Origin: Lotus japonicus
Lineage: Eukaryota; Streptophyta; Magnoliopsida; Fabales; Fabaceae
Reading direction: 5' to 3'
DNA: 64,000 bases
Assembly (NCBI RefSeq): GCF_012489685.1
Contig: NC_080044.1
Span: forward strand, 23,788,369-23,852,368
Shown piece by piece: positions 34,939 to 45,173 of the stretch. A program made the translations under genes and the position numbers. The notes below the pieces were generated by a model. The model made no database searches. It saw nothing but the letters and a program-made list of their open reading frames with translations, and had not been told where the DNA came from. How positions within the stretch are numbered: the first letter of the stretch is position 1; every line of letters starts with the position of its first letter.

Positions 34939-35996
34939 TTTTTTTTTTGAGAAGCAACTGAATATTTATATAGATAATGAAGAATAAAAGTCATGAGAAC
35001 AATCCTCTCATGTGGACAAAAGTCTCAAACTGCTAGAAAGATGTGGTAAAAGAACGGCCAAGGAGAAAGCCTCATCAAAACCTCTCCAAGGGAAAACCCA
35101 AAGGGAAAAAACCCAAGGAGAGGAAAAAGAGTACTTTAACCAAGGCAACCAACCACAAACCAGAAAACGCAAGCAGTATAGAGATAACTTTGAAAAATAA
35201 AATACAAGAACCCACAAACTAATACAGCAGACTAGAAAAGTAAGGAAGAGCTAATAGATAATAAAAGCAAATTCCTCTCTGGTTCATCACTACTCTTGCC
35301 TTGAAGAAGATAAGCCAGCATGAATACTGGAAGACTTGAAATAATAAAGGTCCCTTGAAATATCAGCCCCTCGCTTAGCCAATTTATCAGCTTCGCCATT
35401 TGCTTCTCTAAAAATGTGTTTCACCGATAAACAATTTACCTCCGCAGCCCACAAGTCAATCTGGTTAAGATTGTTCAGCAATTTCCATGGTCTGTTACTT
35501 CGATTATTGACCCAACCGACAGCTAGAGAAGAGTCACTTTCAATTGTTAAATTCCTCAATTGCCGACTAACACAGAGCAAAAGTGCCTCAAAGATTGCCC
35601 AGACCTCTGCTTCAAAAGCAAAGCCTTCCCCAACATGTTTAGATAAAAACCCTAGAATCTCATTATCGCTATTTCGAAAAATGCCACCGATACCACATCT
35701 TCCCGGTGAACCTCTGGCAGCACCATCAACATTAATTTTGATTAAACCCGCCTCAGGAAGAGTCCAGCTCGCATGTCTTGCGATAGGCGCCTTGGGCACA
35801 AATCTAATTAGCTCGAAATTCCTGGCCAATTGATCAATACTAAACGCATTTTGGAGGAGCAGATCGTGAGTCCACCATCCAATTCGTGAAAGGTGAAGAT
35901 CCCACACTTCAGTACAGTTGAATAACTTCTGATTAAAGCACACATTATTCCTTTCAATCCAAATTGACCATGATAGAGCATATGGTATTAGACTCC
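34939..35996 (-). mobile_element. 5'-truncated LINE tail inserted in copia gag
   Basis: A LINE 3' end of 1,058 bp lies on the minus strand with its poly(A) seen as a T-run at 34939-34948. A 20-bp duplication (aaagcaatactc... at 34919-34938 and 35997-36016) flanks it perfectly. Its 3' untranslated end ('catgagaggattgttctcat') matches that of the full LINE at 43139-50379, so both belong to one family or close relatives. Confidence 0.9.
35290..35996 (-). pseudogene. LINE ORF2 fragment, RNase H-like domain
   Basis: It encodes the end of ORF2 only. The RNase H pattern is 'LIKINVDGAARGSPG', 'AFEAEVWAIFEALL', 'LTIESDSSLAVGWV' and 'HIFREANGEADKLAKRGA', close to the same region of the full LINE ORF2. 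The frame is open from the truncation point to the stop at 35290. The apparent start codon lies in flanking gag sequence and is not real. Confidence 0.85.
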
Positions 35997-36679
35997 AAAG
36001 CAATACTCTTATTCTTCTTCTCAGATTTTCCACTCAGTTTCAACTCAAATGTCTGCAAAGAGCCAATAAGTTCATCAACCTTCATGTTCTCAATGTCTTG
36101 AGCCTCCTCAATTGCAGTGACTTTCATAGCAAACTTCTGAGGAAGAGATCTCAAGATCTTCCTTACAAGCTTCTCATCTGACATAGGTTCTCCCAAAGCA
36201 AATGAAGCATTAGACAAGTCACGGACACGCATGTGGAATTCTGAAATAGTCTCTTCTTCAGTCATCATCAAATTTTCAAATTGAGTAGTAAGCATCTGAA
36301 GCCTTGACATCCTTACTCGAGTAGTTCCTTCATGTGCAGTTTTCAGAATTTCCCAAGCATCCTTTGCCACAGTACACGTATTGATCAGCCTAAACATATT
36401 CTTGTCAACTCCATTAAAGATAGCATTTAGAGCCTTTGAATTTCCTAGAGCAGCTTCATCTTCAACACTGGTCCATTCTTCTTCAGGTTTTTCCACAACA
36501 GTAGTAGAGGTGCCTTCAACCTCAGCCTTAGTGGGGTGCTTCCAACCCTTGACAATAGCTTTCCAAGTCTTGTTGTCAATTGATTTGAGAAAGGCTGTCA
36601 TGCGAACCTTCCAGTAGTCATAGTTAGTACCATCCATAATGGATGGCCTATTGACTGATCCTCCCTCCTTGTTATCCAT
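35997..36679 (-). pseudogene. Copia gag, N-terminal part
   Basis: The start is the ATG at 36679, 65 bp inside the LTR edge. It opens 'MDNKEGGSVNRPSIMDGTNY' and 'YDYWKVRMTAFL', the DUF4219 start typical of copia gag. It continues with a UBN2 gag-polypeptide region ('AKDAWEILKTAHEGT', 'LMTEEETISEFHMRVRDL', 'KILRSLPQKFAMKVTAIEEA'). It is intact up to the LINE insertion at 35996. Confidence 0.88.
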
Positions 36680-36730
36680 GAGAACTTGAATAAAACTCCC
36701 TGGAGCTCACCCAACCAGAACAGGGTGCCT

Positions 36731-36742
36731 GCTCTGATGCCA
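36731..36742 (-). other. Copia primer-binding site, initiator Met tRNA
   Basis: On the minus strand TGGCATCAGAGC lies two bases after the 5' LTR. It differs at one position from TGGTATCAGAGC, the complement of the 3' end of plant initiator-Met tRNA. Confidence 0.85.
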
Positions 36743-36744
36743 AT

Positions 36745-37620
36745 TGTAATTCAGGTTCCCTCTGATACGATCGTCCTGCACGATGCTGGGACAAGAGGTT
36801 CGACAACCGCTTAACAGTAAAACAAAACTTAACAACAGAAACAATAACACACAGTAATTGTTAACCCAGTTCAGGGAAAACTTTCACCTACGTCTGGAGG
36901 GTTTGCACCCAAAGAAAGGAAATCCACTATCTCAAGATTCAGGAATTACAGACACTCATGAACAACTCAGTTCATAGTTCACTTCCTAATCTACCCAGTG
37001 TATTTCTACTTAGAATCTCAACCTAAGTATGAGAGCCCCTCTCACTTTCTCTCAATCACTGCCACAGTGATTGGTGAACACAATGAACAAGTAGAGTTTG
37101 AACGCAATCAAACACACAGAATCTCTCTTTGCTTTATAGAATCAGTGAGCAAAGACAGATTCACAACTAACAAAGGACAAAGCACAAACACAAATCCTAA
37201 AACACTCGATCTCTCTCTATCGGCTTCGACAGTCTTCATGTTTTAGGTCTTCATCCTTTTATAGACTTCAGCAGCGGTAGCATGGGCTTTAGGGTTGGCA
37301 CGGGCTGAAGAAACAGATTGCAGTAACAGCAATTCAAAACGCATTCTTGATAGATTCGGTTTCTTATTGCACAAGTAAAGATAGAAATCCATCTTTTAAC
37401 AAAGATTGTTTCAACAAATAACAACCCAACAAATAAACCCTTCTGGAATAGCTACTTACTCCTCAAGTAACTCCAAAACATATCTTCAGTAAATCTTCAG
37501 AGGGCCCACAACTGAAACACAAGCTGAGGACTGATGCCCTAACTTCACGAGGTCAGATGCCACAGCATCTGCTTCGACAATCGGTTGTTTTGACAAAATG
37601 CATGGCAACATGTTCCAACA
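36745..37620 (-). repeat. 5' LTR of the copia element (876 bp)
   Basis: It pairs with 22628-23503, is equal in length and differs at 15 positions by hand count. The TATAAAAGGATG core promoter is near 37254 on the minus strand. Confidence 0.93.
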
Positions 37621-39490
37621 GCTTCAATCTCCAGTTTCGTCCTAAGAGCTTTGACATCGGAGGATGCCCGGGCCTCCGCCTCCGCGATGGCTCTATCTTT
37701 CGCTTCCAGTTGGGCTATCACCGAGTCAAGGGCCCCACTCGACGACGCTAATTCATCGCGCTAGGACGTTAGCTCCTTATACTTGGCGACGCAAGCTTCC
37801 CTACTCGCGGCGATCGCCTAGGTCCTCGCATCCAATTCCTTCTGCATATCAACAAGCTCATCCACTCTCCCTTCACTGGTGGATAAATCCTCTTCGCGGC
37901 CACACATCTCGATACCCAAATTGTTCAGCTTGATTACCTTAATTGCCACCTGGGTTAAGAGCCTGTCGCGCTCGCCGTACGCCTCGAGCGTGGCAAGGCG
38001 GTAATTCTCCGCTTTCTGGCGGAGCTCTTCGACTTCGGCGGCGGTGATCGAATCTTTGGAAAACTTGGCAAATAGGCACCCAGCGTGAAGAAGGCTCGAG
38101 ATGGCTTGGATGGCTTCTTGAGCCATGCCGTCAAGATCGGGATTTTCTGCCTCCTTTGAACCCCCAAAGAAAGGATCAGTCAACATAAAGTCAATAGGGG
38201 TAAGTTGGTGGCCCGAAGGGGAACTCTCTCTTCCTTCGGTGTTCGAGCAGTCGGGAGCAGGAGAAGGGTGATGAGATGATGGTGGGACAACAGGAACCTG
38301 ATCCTCATCATTGCAACTCATTGGACGAACGGGGGAGGCCCGAGGTGGGCTCACCTCGACTTGCTGAGTCGAATGATCAGGAAAAGAAACTGGCGGAGGG
38401 GCTGTAGAAGTAGTGTCCTCGGGTGCGGCCTGGCTGTTGAGGGTCTCCTTAGGGGCGGGCGATGTCCCCGCTCCGCCTTCTGGATTCGGTTCGTTCTCGC
38501 CAGCCGGCCCCTGGCGGGAGACGACGGCCTCGCCAGTTTTGGGTTTCTTGGTTTTCTTCTTTTTGTTTTTTAGCGGAGGGGTCGCGATTTTGTCCTCTCC
38601 ACCCAATGACGCCTCGCCGGTTTCAGCTTCCTTGGATTTGTGGGATTTCTTTGTTGGGGGGGGAAGAGTAGCATCGTCGGCGGCACGCAACATTGGCCCA
38701 CCAAATTCATGAAGGATGGGCTCGCCGGCGACACTCAGAGTTGGCTCGCCAGATTCAGGAAGGGCAGCACCGCTTGTGGAGCCCGGCGCTAGTTCGACGG
38801 GTGCGGTCTTTTGGGACCCTTTGGCCCGCTTCTTCGGGGAAAGGATAGCGGTCTCGGCGTCAGCACCCGAAACAGCAGCACGTCTTCCTTACCCCCTCCG
38901 GTATTAAAGGTAGGGGGAAACTTAACCACTTTGGAAGCAAGAGCGCACTCCAATTCAGCCTTGGTGAACTTCATTTCCCCTGAGAGCAAGAAAAAGAATG
39001 AAAGACACACGTTAGCAACGGACACGACAGGGAAAAATATTGGTACAATATAAGGAGAAAGTCTAACCTAAGAGTGAATCAAGGGTGTTCTCGCGGGAGG
39101 CTACGAGCAGTTGTGAGCATTTGAGAATGGGAAGGCTGGAAAATAAGTCGAGGATGGCTTTGTCTTCGTCACTCAGCGATGCGTCCGGGGGTGGCGGAAC
39201 GACACAGGGGTTTTTGGTCCAGTAGAAAGGGAACTGGGCAGTTCCGTCCCGTAGGGTGAAAGCCTCAGGGTATGAGGGATGCACGACCACGCGGAAGTAC
39301 CGGCGCCCGGGCCCCATCTTGACATTGCTTTTGTAAGGATGAAGGCGTTGTCAGCCCGTGCGGGATTTCAGAGAAACCCAGCCTTGGATTTTCAGAGACT
39401 TTGGCTCTACGACGTAAAAGTAGAAGAAGTGTGCAACCTTCGGCTCAAGGCTGACGGCGTTACACAGGATCTCAAAACACCGGGCGAAGG
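37621..39490 (-). pseudogene. T1 aORF, central part with intron
   Basis: The minus strand holds the end of exon 1 (39490-39068: 'FARCFEILCNAV', 'GWVSLKSR', 'GRRYFRVVVHPSYPEAFTL'), an intron of 88 bp (39067-38980, donor TTAG|GT, acceptor CTCTCAG) and exon 2 ('EMKFTKAELECALASKVVKFP', a lysine-rich KKR patch, a 291-codon open stretch at 38693-37818 and a coiled coil). Lesions are a frame change near 38870 and stops at about 37818 and 37758. The copia element interrupts the end of the coiled coil and the solo LTR at 39491 interrupts exon 1. Confidence 0.75.
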
Positions 39491-40884
39491 TGATGACCCT
39501 ATTTTAGTAGTGTTTTTAGGGTCATTTCTTTGTTAGTTTTGTGTCTTTTTGTTGAGTCTCATGTAGTGTTTCATGCATTCTCATGCATTTTTATCTTTCT
39601 TTGTGTTTTTACTTTGTTTTAGTAATTTTGTAGTTTTATAGGGACCTTTCTTGCATTTTAAGTAAGTTTAGGACTTGCATATCTTTTCTATTTTATTTGA
39701 GGGTTCTCTTGGCTAATAGGCTCTTGGAGCTCCTAGATATTTCCTTGGCTTTGTGGTTAAGTTTTCAGGTCTGAAACTGAAGGCGAAAGAAGGTCAAGAA
39801 GCTTTGGGAATTGAAGGGAGGCTTAAAGAGGCTTGAAGAGGTGTTAAGAGGAAGATAAAAAGGTTTTCCAGCGAGCTTGGGGCGCCTAGGCGTGCTCCAT
39901 TGGCGCCTAGGCGCCAAATGCTTTTTCTAGGGTTTTTGGAATTGGCGCCTAGGCATGCTCAATTGGCGCCTAGGCGCCAGTTCCCTTCCAGAGGGCACGT
40001 TTTCAGCTTGAATTGGCGCTCAAGCGTGCTGAATTGGCGCCTGTACGCCCAGACTCGTTTATTTTGCCTATAAATAAGGTTTTGGTCATTTTCTTTCGAA
40101 CACTTAGACATTTTACTCATTTTGGATCAAGTTTAGAAGGTGAGGAGGACCTTGGGGCTTGTGAGAGGCTTCCAACTTGTAATTTTTCTCAGGTTCTTTA
40201 ATATTTCTTGTATGGATTCTCTAGCCATGAGTGGCTAGTTTTCTTTTATGCTTTGGGTTTATGAGATTCTATGAAGCTTTAGTTTTCTAAATTCTATCTC
40301 TATGCATGAGTTCTTGATTTAACCTTGTATTTCAATTCCATTATGCATGTTTTGCTTGAGTGCACACTTGCTATAGACTAGATTATAATCAAAACGGAAG
40401 TTTGTTATGATTTAGGGACATGAATTGGAATAGATCCTTCTATGATTGCTACTAGGAATAGAGTGAGGGTTGGGTTTTGTTGGCCTGAGTTTGTATGCTA
40501 AAAAACCTCATATGAATGATTAAGTACACAAGGAATTGGGCTAAACTTTTAGTTTGAGAGAATTGCTTATGTGAGAAATCAATAAGTGAGTACATAGGCT
40601 AAAGCAACAAGGAATGAATCAAGGTTTCACATGCATAGGATAGGTAGACTAGACTGGATTAGATGATCAATAACCCAAGGCATTTTCATCAATTGTTATT
40701 TTCAACACTTTCAATATTGCTCTTTTGCAAATCTTTTGTCATCAACAACCAAAATCAATTTCAGAATTTAATTGCTTTTACAACTTGCAAACTTTAGGCT
40801 TAAATCAACAATTCTCACTCACAATCCCTGTGGTTCGATATTTTAAAACCCGGAGGTTTCTTTACACTTGCAGATTGACCAACA
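39491..40884 (+). mobile_element. Solo LTR of a third family (1,394 bp)
   Basis: It starts TGATGACCCTATTTTAG, ends TTGACCAACA, and is flanked by a perfect GAAGG duplication (39486-39490 and 40885-40889). It interrupts the PF04195 domain of T1 aORF. TATAAATA is at 40069-40076. The 3' part 'aatccctgtggttcgat' resembles the ends of Athila/Tat-like gypsy LTRs. A GC-rich palindrome cluster lies at 39881-40050. No coding domain is present. Confidence 0.85.
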
Positions 40885-41154
40885 GAAGGCCCAGGCGTTT
40901 TGATGCAGCTGGCACGAAGTGACATTGATTTCCTTCATAACTTGTCGAAGGAAAGGGGAGAAGGGTAACTTGATCCCCAGATCGAGGAACAAATACTCAT
41001 AGACGTAAAAGAAATGGGGTCTTTTCACGTCGTGATCGACAGTGCAGTGCTGCCAGGGTCGGCGATCATCTGGGGATAGAGGCGCAGGGACAATGTTTTG
41101 AGAACGGGAGGATTTTTTAGAGCGGCGTTGGGAAGTCATTTTTGCAGAAGGCAA
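40885..41154 (-). pseudogene. T1 aORF, N-terminal part
   Basis: The frame opens with 'MPSAKMTSQRRSKKSSRSQN'; the second methionine (41139) aligns with the start in T2 and is preferred. It continues to 'RPHFFYVYEYLFLDLGIKLP' and 'TSCQLHQNAWAF', where the solo LTR interrupts. Compared with T2 it lacks the proline-rich and 'KSSESLP' stretch, a deletion of roughly 60 codons. Confidence 0.75.
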
Positions 41155-41819
41155 ATCAGAAGAGGGGCGCAGTCACGGGGGAGAAAAATGGTGTTAAGGT
41201 GTTAGCTTTTCCGCAGGGTTCAAGGATTCCGAAAGTGACGAATGATGGAGAAGGGGGGATTTAAAGGTTGAAAAGGGTAACGGTTTGGATCGCTTCCGCG
41301 TGTAGAAGGAAGTAGGAGATCGTGTCCTGTGATGACAAGGTGAAATGATTACTTTGGGAAAGCAATGCGGATTTTGAGGAGTGGAAACGGCACATTAAAT
41401 GCAAAGTCACAAACGGCTGGTGTTAATTGGTTTGAATTCAAATTGGCAGGCTCCATCATGATTTGAGGGGACGTTTCGAGGATAGCGGTTAAGATTCTAC
41501 AGATTCGCTGACCTTTACATTTCCTCAAGGTGTTATGTGTGGCCAACACGCGTCAAGCCACCATGATTCACGGCGATCACAGCTGGAGCTGGGCGAGAGA
41601 ACCAAGCACTATCGCCACAAGCCTACTCGTTGACTTGTGAGTGCAGAAGAGCCCATTAAGTAAATAAAAAGTTAGCTTTAGCTTTACTTGCTATGCCATG
41701 TTGGCAATCGCTCTTGATTATTAGGTTGTTGCCTTAGTTAGTTTTCCTCGTGTCTATCGCCCCTATTACTAAAGACACTCTCAGCTCTCATACTTCGAGC
41801 TCGGTGTCTTGTGGACTTG
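41155..41819 (+). other. T1 noncoding region before the 3' LTR
   Basis: It aligns with 9233-9970 in T0 and 21306-22060 in T2. It ends in the shared 'ctcggtgtcttgtggacttg' before the LTR. It is the likely place of an aORF promoter (TTTAAAT box on the minus strand near 41260). No ORF is supported. Confidence 0.6.
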
Positions 41820-42104
41820 TGGACTAGCCTCAGGGCGACGCATGAGCCAGGAATTGAGCCTTCTCCCGAGAGGCCCAACTGGCCCATTAAGGACGGTTAG
41901 GGACACTAGGCCCAACCCCAAGCCTATAAATAGGGGCGGTTACCAATTGTAAGGGACTCTTAGCTCATTTGAGAAAGAAAAGCTTGAAATTCAGTTATAT
42001 TCTCTCTCTAAGCGGTTATGCTCTCTCTCTCTCTCTAAGATTCTCACATTACAATCCTCTCACTCTAGGTATTGTACCTTATCTCTATGTTCTTGGCTGG
42101 AATA
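41820..42104 (+). repeat. 3' LTR of T1 (285 bp, with a 35-bp deletion)
   Basis: It matches 10377-10709 but lacks 35 bp near the start; the deletion lies between two copies of CTAG. It ends AATA where CA is expected, one base changed. The CTTAT duplication follows directly. Confidence 0.88.
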
Positions 42105-42398
42105 CTTATCACTTGTTACTCCAAAGATGATGTCATCAACGTAAAGTTGTACAAGGATGTAATCATCTTTTAGTTGTTTCCTGAATAACGTGTTGTCTAT
42201 CTTTCCTCTTGAGAACCCATTCTTCATAAGAAAGTTGCTCAGACAATCATACCATGCTCTAGGAGCTTGCTTCAAACCGTACAAGGCTTTCCTGAGTTTG
42301 AACACATGATCTGAAGCAGATGGTTCTTCAAATCCTGGAGGTTACTTCACATAAACTTCTTCTTCAATCACTCCGTTTAGAAAGGAACTTTTGACATC
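42105..42398 (-). pseudogene. Copia reverse transcriptase fragment, part 2
   Basis: The minus strand encodes 'MDVKSSFLNGVIEEEVYVK', a TAA where relatives have glutamine, 'ALYGLKQAPRAWYDCL' and 'LYVDDIIFGVTSDK', up to the T1 insertion. It continues at 10376-10285. It differs from the Sirevirus-like element above and is an older copia copy, with both ends of its element missing. Confidence 0.85.
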
Positions 42399-43138
42399 CA
42401 TTAAAATTATAAGTAGATAGTTATTATCAGTGTTATTAAACTCGGCCCGGTGATCGACTCGGTCAGGGCACTGAGTCAATGGGTCACTGATCGAACCACT
42501 AGGTCACTGGTTCGAATGCTTGACTCGGTGTATATTAAAAAAATATTAAATTGTCCAATACAATATAAAGTTAATATATAAATAGTAAAAGAGGTTTCAA
42601 AACATTAATAACATGATGGTGTAGTGGTTAACATTGCTTCACATTTCCTCAAGGTCTTGTGTTCAAACCCCACTTGCAACAATTTTTTACATAATTAACA
42701 CATTTTTATAATACTCTCTACACATGTAAGACCCATTATCAATATATGAATAAAAAAATTAAAAAACACAAAATAGGTGCTAAGTAGCCCAGGCCCAAAG
42801 CATATTACTTGGATACACTTCTGTTGAAAAAAAAAGTGACTCGCCGGTTCAACCAAAAACCAGCCGAGTCACCGGTATTCCAACTGAATCGGCCGGGCGA
42901 TTCTCGTTCAGTCCGGTTTGAATGCATGGTCAATCTGATTGTCAGCTCTGTCCGATTCACTGGTTATTATGAAACGAATGGAGTAAATTAGATATTTGGT
43001 TAACTTATTTTTTTTCCTTTTAAGAACTTTTGGTTGATTAAATTAAAGGCATTAGTACATAAACAATAAACCCCTTTAAAATGTATATCACAGTATTGTA
43101 ATCGTTATTTGATTCAAGGTGCTTGAGAAAGACAAAAG
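42399..43138. other. Possible MITE- or SINE-like DNA upstream of the LINE
   Basis: Two GC-richer blocks rich in 'cactgggtc/ctcggtc/gaccggt' words (42436-42535 and 42838-42965) flank an AT-rich core. The core has a tRNA-like pair: A-box-like tggtgtagtgg (42614-42624) and B-box-like gtgttcaaacccc (42659-42671). The blocks are loosely inverted relative to each other. A decayed miniature element with a tRNA-like head is plausible. No ORF is supported, and the LINE 5' untranslated region must begin somewhere before 43139. Confidence 0.35.
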
Positions 43139-45154
43139 ATGAGTCCTACTGGCTCTGCTAGGGTTTTGGTAGGGAAAAAGTATCCAGGGAACGCTAATGC
43201 TTTTGGTGGTGAAGGGGCAGCTTGGAAGAGGAGGCATCAAGATCATTGTACCTTGTTTGTTGACGGTTTTGATGATAGAACAAACTACTTCCAGGTCAAA
43301 GAATTATTTTCTGAAAAGGGTCAGGTTGTAAGTATCTTTCTTCAGCGATATAGAAGAAGGGGTAGAAGATACCGATTTGGCTTCATCAGATTCAAGGAAA
43401 AGAAAGATGCTGAGCTGGCATTAAAGCTATTGAATGGGCGGAAACTGAATAGCTCTCGGTTAAGGATTAACTTTGCTAAATACCCAGGACAGGGAGGAAA
43501 GGATTTCCAGAAGAAAGTTGTTAGTCACAAGCCACAAGCGAACAGTAAGGAGAAGATAACCAAAATATGGAGAGTAAAACAGAGGAATCACGTGGAAGGG
43601 AAAAACAAGGGCAGAATGATTTGGAAGAGAAAGGACTCGGTGAGAAGAAGTGAGATGATCGAGATTGTTCGTCCTGGAGAAGAGGAGAGATGTGCTAGAA
43701 TGGTAGTAGCTACTCTTATAAAGCCAACTAGCTTGAAAGCTATCGAAGAAATTCTATACCATAACAGTTTTGACAATTTACAAGTTAAACCATTTGGCGC
43801 TTCAGAGGTGATTATTGAGTTTAAAAATAGTGATGAGAGGGAGAATTTTATGTCAAGCGATTTGCAGGGTTTGGGAGAATGTTTTGAATTGCTCCAGCGT
43901 GCCATGACGAATTCTATTCCCACTAGGTTCTTTGTCTGGATGAAAATATTTAGAGTCCCTGTTGGCCTCTGGTCGATCAGTTTCTTCGAAAAGGCAGCAG
44001 AGACATTTGGGACTTTTGTCAAGATGGACGACGATGCCGCAGAGGGGAAAAGATTTGATGCGGCAAGGATCTTGATAACTGCCTCACAGCCTTCGATCCA
44101 AAGCAGCAGAATATCTGTTACCTTTGAAGATGTTTCGGTTGACGTTTGGATTGAATTCGATGGAGCAGGCTCAATCGATGACATCTCTGGCACTGATGAT
44201 GTTGCCTGCCCCGCAGATTTTGAGGACGCTGATATCTCTATGGTCGGAGAGACGTTGGACATCTATGGCTCCGGTAACCAGGGGTGCCAATTCCGGCAAG
44301 GCGCGGCGGACTTCGGAATTGACCGCTTCACTTCGAGCCCCACAATAGTCATTAATGAAGGGTTCTTTTTTGGTTCTCAAGGCCATATAGGAGTGGAAGA
44401 GACGGCCAACAACGGTAACTTTCTAGAGGATTGCTTGCGGTGTTCTCAGAATCGGGAGATTTCTTGGAATGATGGAAAAAGTAAAATTCTAATATTAAAC
44501 CATTCCGTTGTCGACCTGGTAAGACTCGTAATATCAACATTTTTCAATTCGGAAGTTCCTATTTGGGCTAAGAACCATTTATGGAACGGGCTTATGGCCC
44601 ATTGGGAGACGGGTCATTTTTTGGTTAAGTCCCAAGAGCTGATTTCTGATGGACCGTTCCCTATTTTGCATCAAAAGAATCTACCAGTTGTGGCTTCAGA
44701 AGAGAATCCGGTGGACTTTCATGAGAAGGATCCAGAACCAGTGGGGCCAAGTGAAGAGGTTGGGGAATTTGGGACTCTTGAAGACTCTGAGGTCGCACCA
44801 GATAATCTCCTTACAGTGTGCTCAAAGGGGGTGGGGAGAAAATCCAAGCTAATTGCATTCGAGAAGGTGGGGTTAGAGGAAGCAAGGATTTCCAGAGGTG
44901 GTAAGAAGCGTGGAAGGAAGCCGAGATCGGTCGTTGGTTCGTCAATTCTCAGGGAGGTCGTTAACGAAGAGACTATCCAGGATCCCATCATCGCATCTCT
45001 TCAGGAGTGTACGGATGAAACTGAAATAGGAAGCTATTTTACCAGAGCTAGAAAGGCATATTTCATTGGCAAGTTTGCAGGTTTGGAATTCCCAGGTTCT
45101 GATGCTCAAGCAATCCAAGGGCTAGCTTCTCATTTGGAGGAAAATCATTCCTAG
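43139..45154 (+). CDS. LINE ORF1, RRM-containing protein (671 aa)
   Basis: ORF1 proteins of plant L1 elements bind the element RNA. The frame is intact. An RNA-recognition motif occupies about residues 37-115, with RNP2-like 'LFVDGF' (39-44) and RNP1-like 'YRFGFIRF' (78-85). A basic linker follows, then a DUF4283-like region ('KPTSLKAIEEIL' to 'SVDVWIEFDG') common in plant LINE ORF1. No CCHC knuckle is visible. It ends 19 bp before the ORF2 start codon. It is not a host RRM gene, as the adjacent ORF2 shows. Confidence 0.85.
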   Translation: MSPTGSARVLVGKKYPGNANAFGGEGAAWKRRHQDHCTLFVDGFDDRTNYFQVKELFSEKGQVVSIFLQRYRRRGRRYRFGFIRFKEKKDAELALKLLNGRKLNSSRLRINFAKYPGQGGKDFQKKVVSHKPQANSKEKITKIWRVKQRNHVEGKNKGRMIWKRKDSVRRSEMIEIVRPGEEERCARMVVATLIKPTSLKAIEEILYHNSFDNLQVKPFGASEVIIEFKNSDERENFMSSDLQGLGECFELLQRAMTNSIPTRFFVWMKIFRVPVGLWSISFFEKAAETFGTFVKMDDDAAEGKRFDAARILITASQPSIQSSRISVTFEDVSVDVWIEFDGAGSIDDISGTDDVACPADFEDADISMVGETLDIYGSGNQGCQFRQGAADFGIDRFTSSPTIVINEGFFFGSQGHIGVEETANNGNFLEDCLRCSQNREISWNDGKSKILILNHSVVDLVRLVISTFFNSEVPIWAKNHLWNGLMAHWETGHFLVKSQELISDGPFPILHQKNLPVVASEENPVDFHEKDPEPVGPSEEVGEFGTLEDSEVAPDNLLTVCSKGVGRKSKLIAFEKVGLEEARISRGGKKRGRKPRSVVGSSILREVVNEETIQDPIIASLQECTDETEIGSYFTRARKAYFIGKFAGLEFPGSDAQAIQGLASHLEENHS

Positions 45155-45173
45155 TTTCGGCCAGTGGGTGAGG

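Larger units (their letters stand above)
22628..37620 (-). mobile_element. Sirevirus-like Ty1/copia retrotransposon with envelope-like ORF
   Basis: The element lies on the minus strand inside T1 aORF. Its two 876-bp LTRs (22628-23503 and 36745-37620) run TGTTGGAACATG to CTGAATTACA on that strand. The flanks are GCTTA and GCTTC, a duplication with one change. Order: LTR, initiator-Met primer site, gag-pol in one frame, an additional ORF, several polypurine tracts, LTR. The extra ORF after pol and the repeated GGGGGAG tracts are hallmarks of the Sirevirus (SIRE1/Maximus) group. Without the inserted solo LTR and LINE it is about 9.4 kb. I count 15 differences between the LTRs (1.7%). Confidence 0.93.
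10377..42104 (+). mobile_element. T1: non-autonomous gypsy (T family), split by nested insertions
   Basis: The outer element of the nest has a 5' LTR at 10377-10709, a 3' LTR at 41820-42104 and a perfect CTTAT duplication (10372-10376 and 42105-42109). Without later insertions it is about 7.4 kb. Its own sequence consists of 10377-14450, 22386-22627, 37621-39490 and 40885-42104 (a few bases at the joints being duplications). It carries gag and protease in sense and aORF in antisense, but no reverse transcriptase, RNase H or integrase. The tRNA-Asp-like primer site and the antisense accessory ORF point to the Tat lineage of Ty3/gypsy; that placement is inference. Confidence 0.88.

Noticed and set aside
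43139..45154. A host RNA-binding protein gene (RRM)
   Set aside because: The ORF is followed after 19 bp by LINE ORF2 and has the DUF4283-like middle of LINE ORF1.
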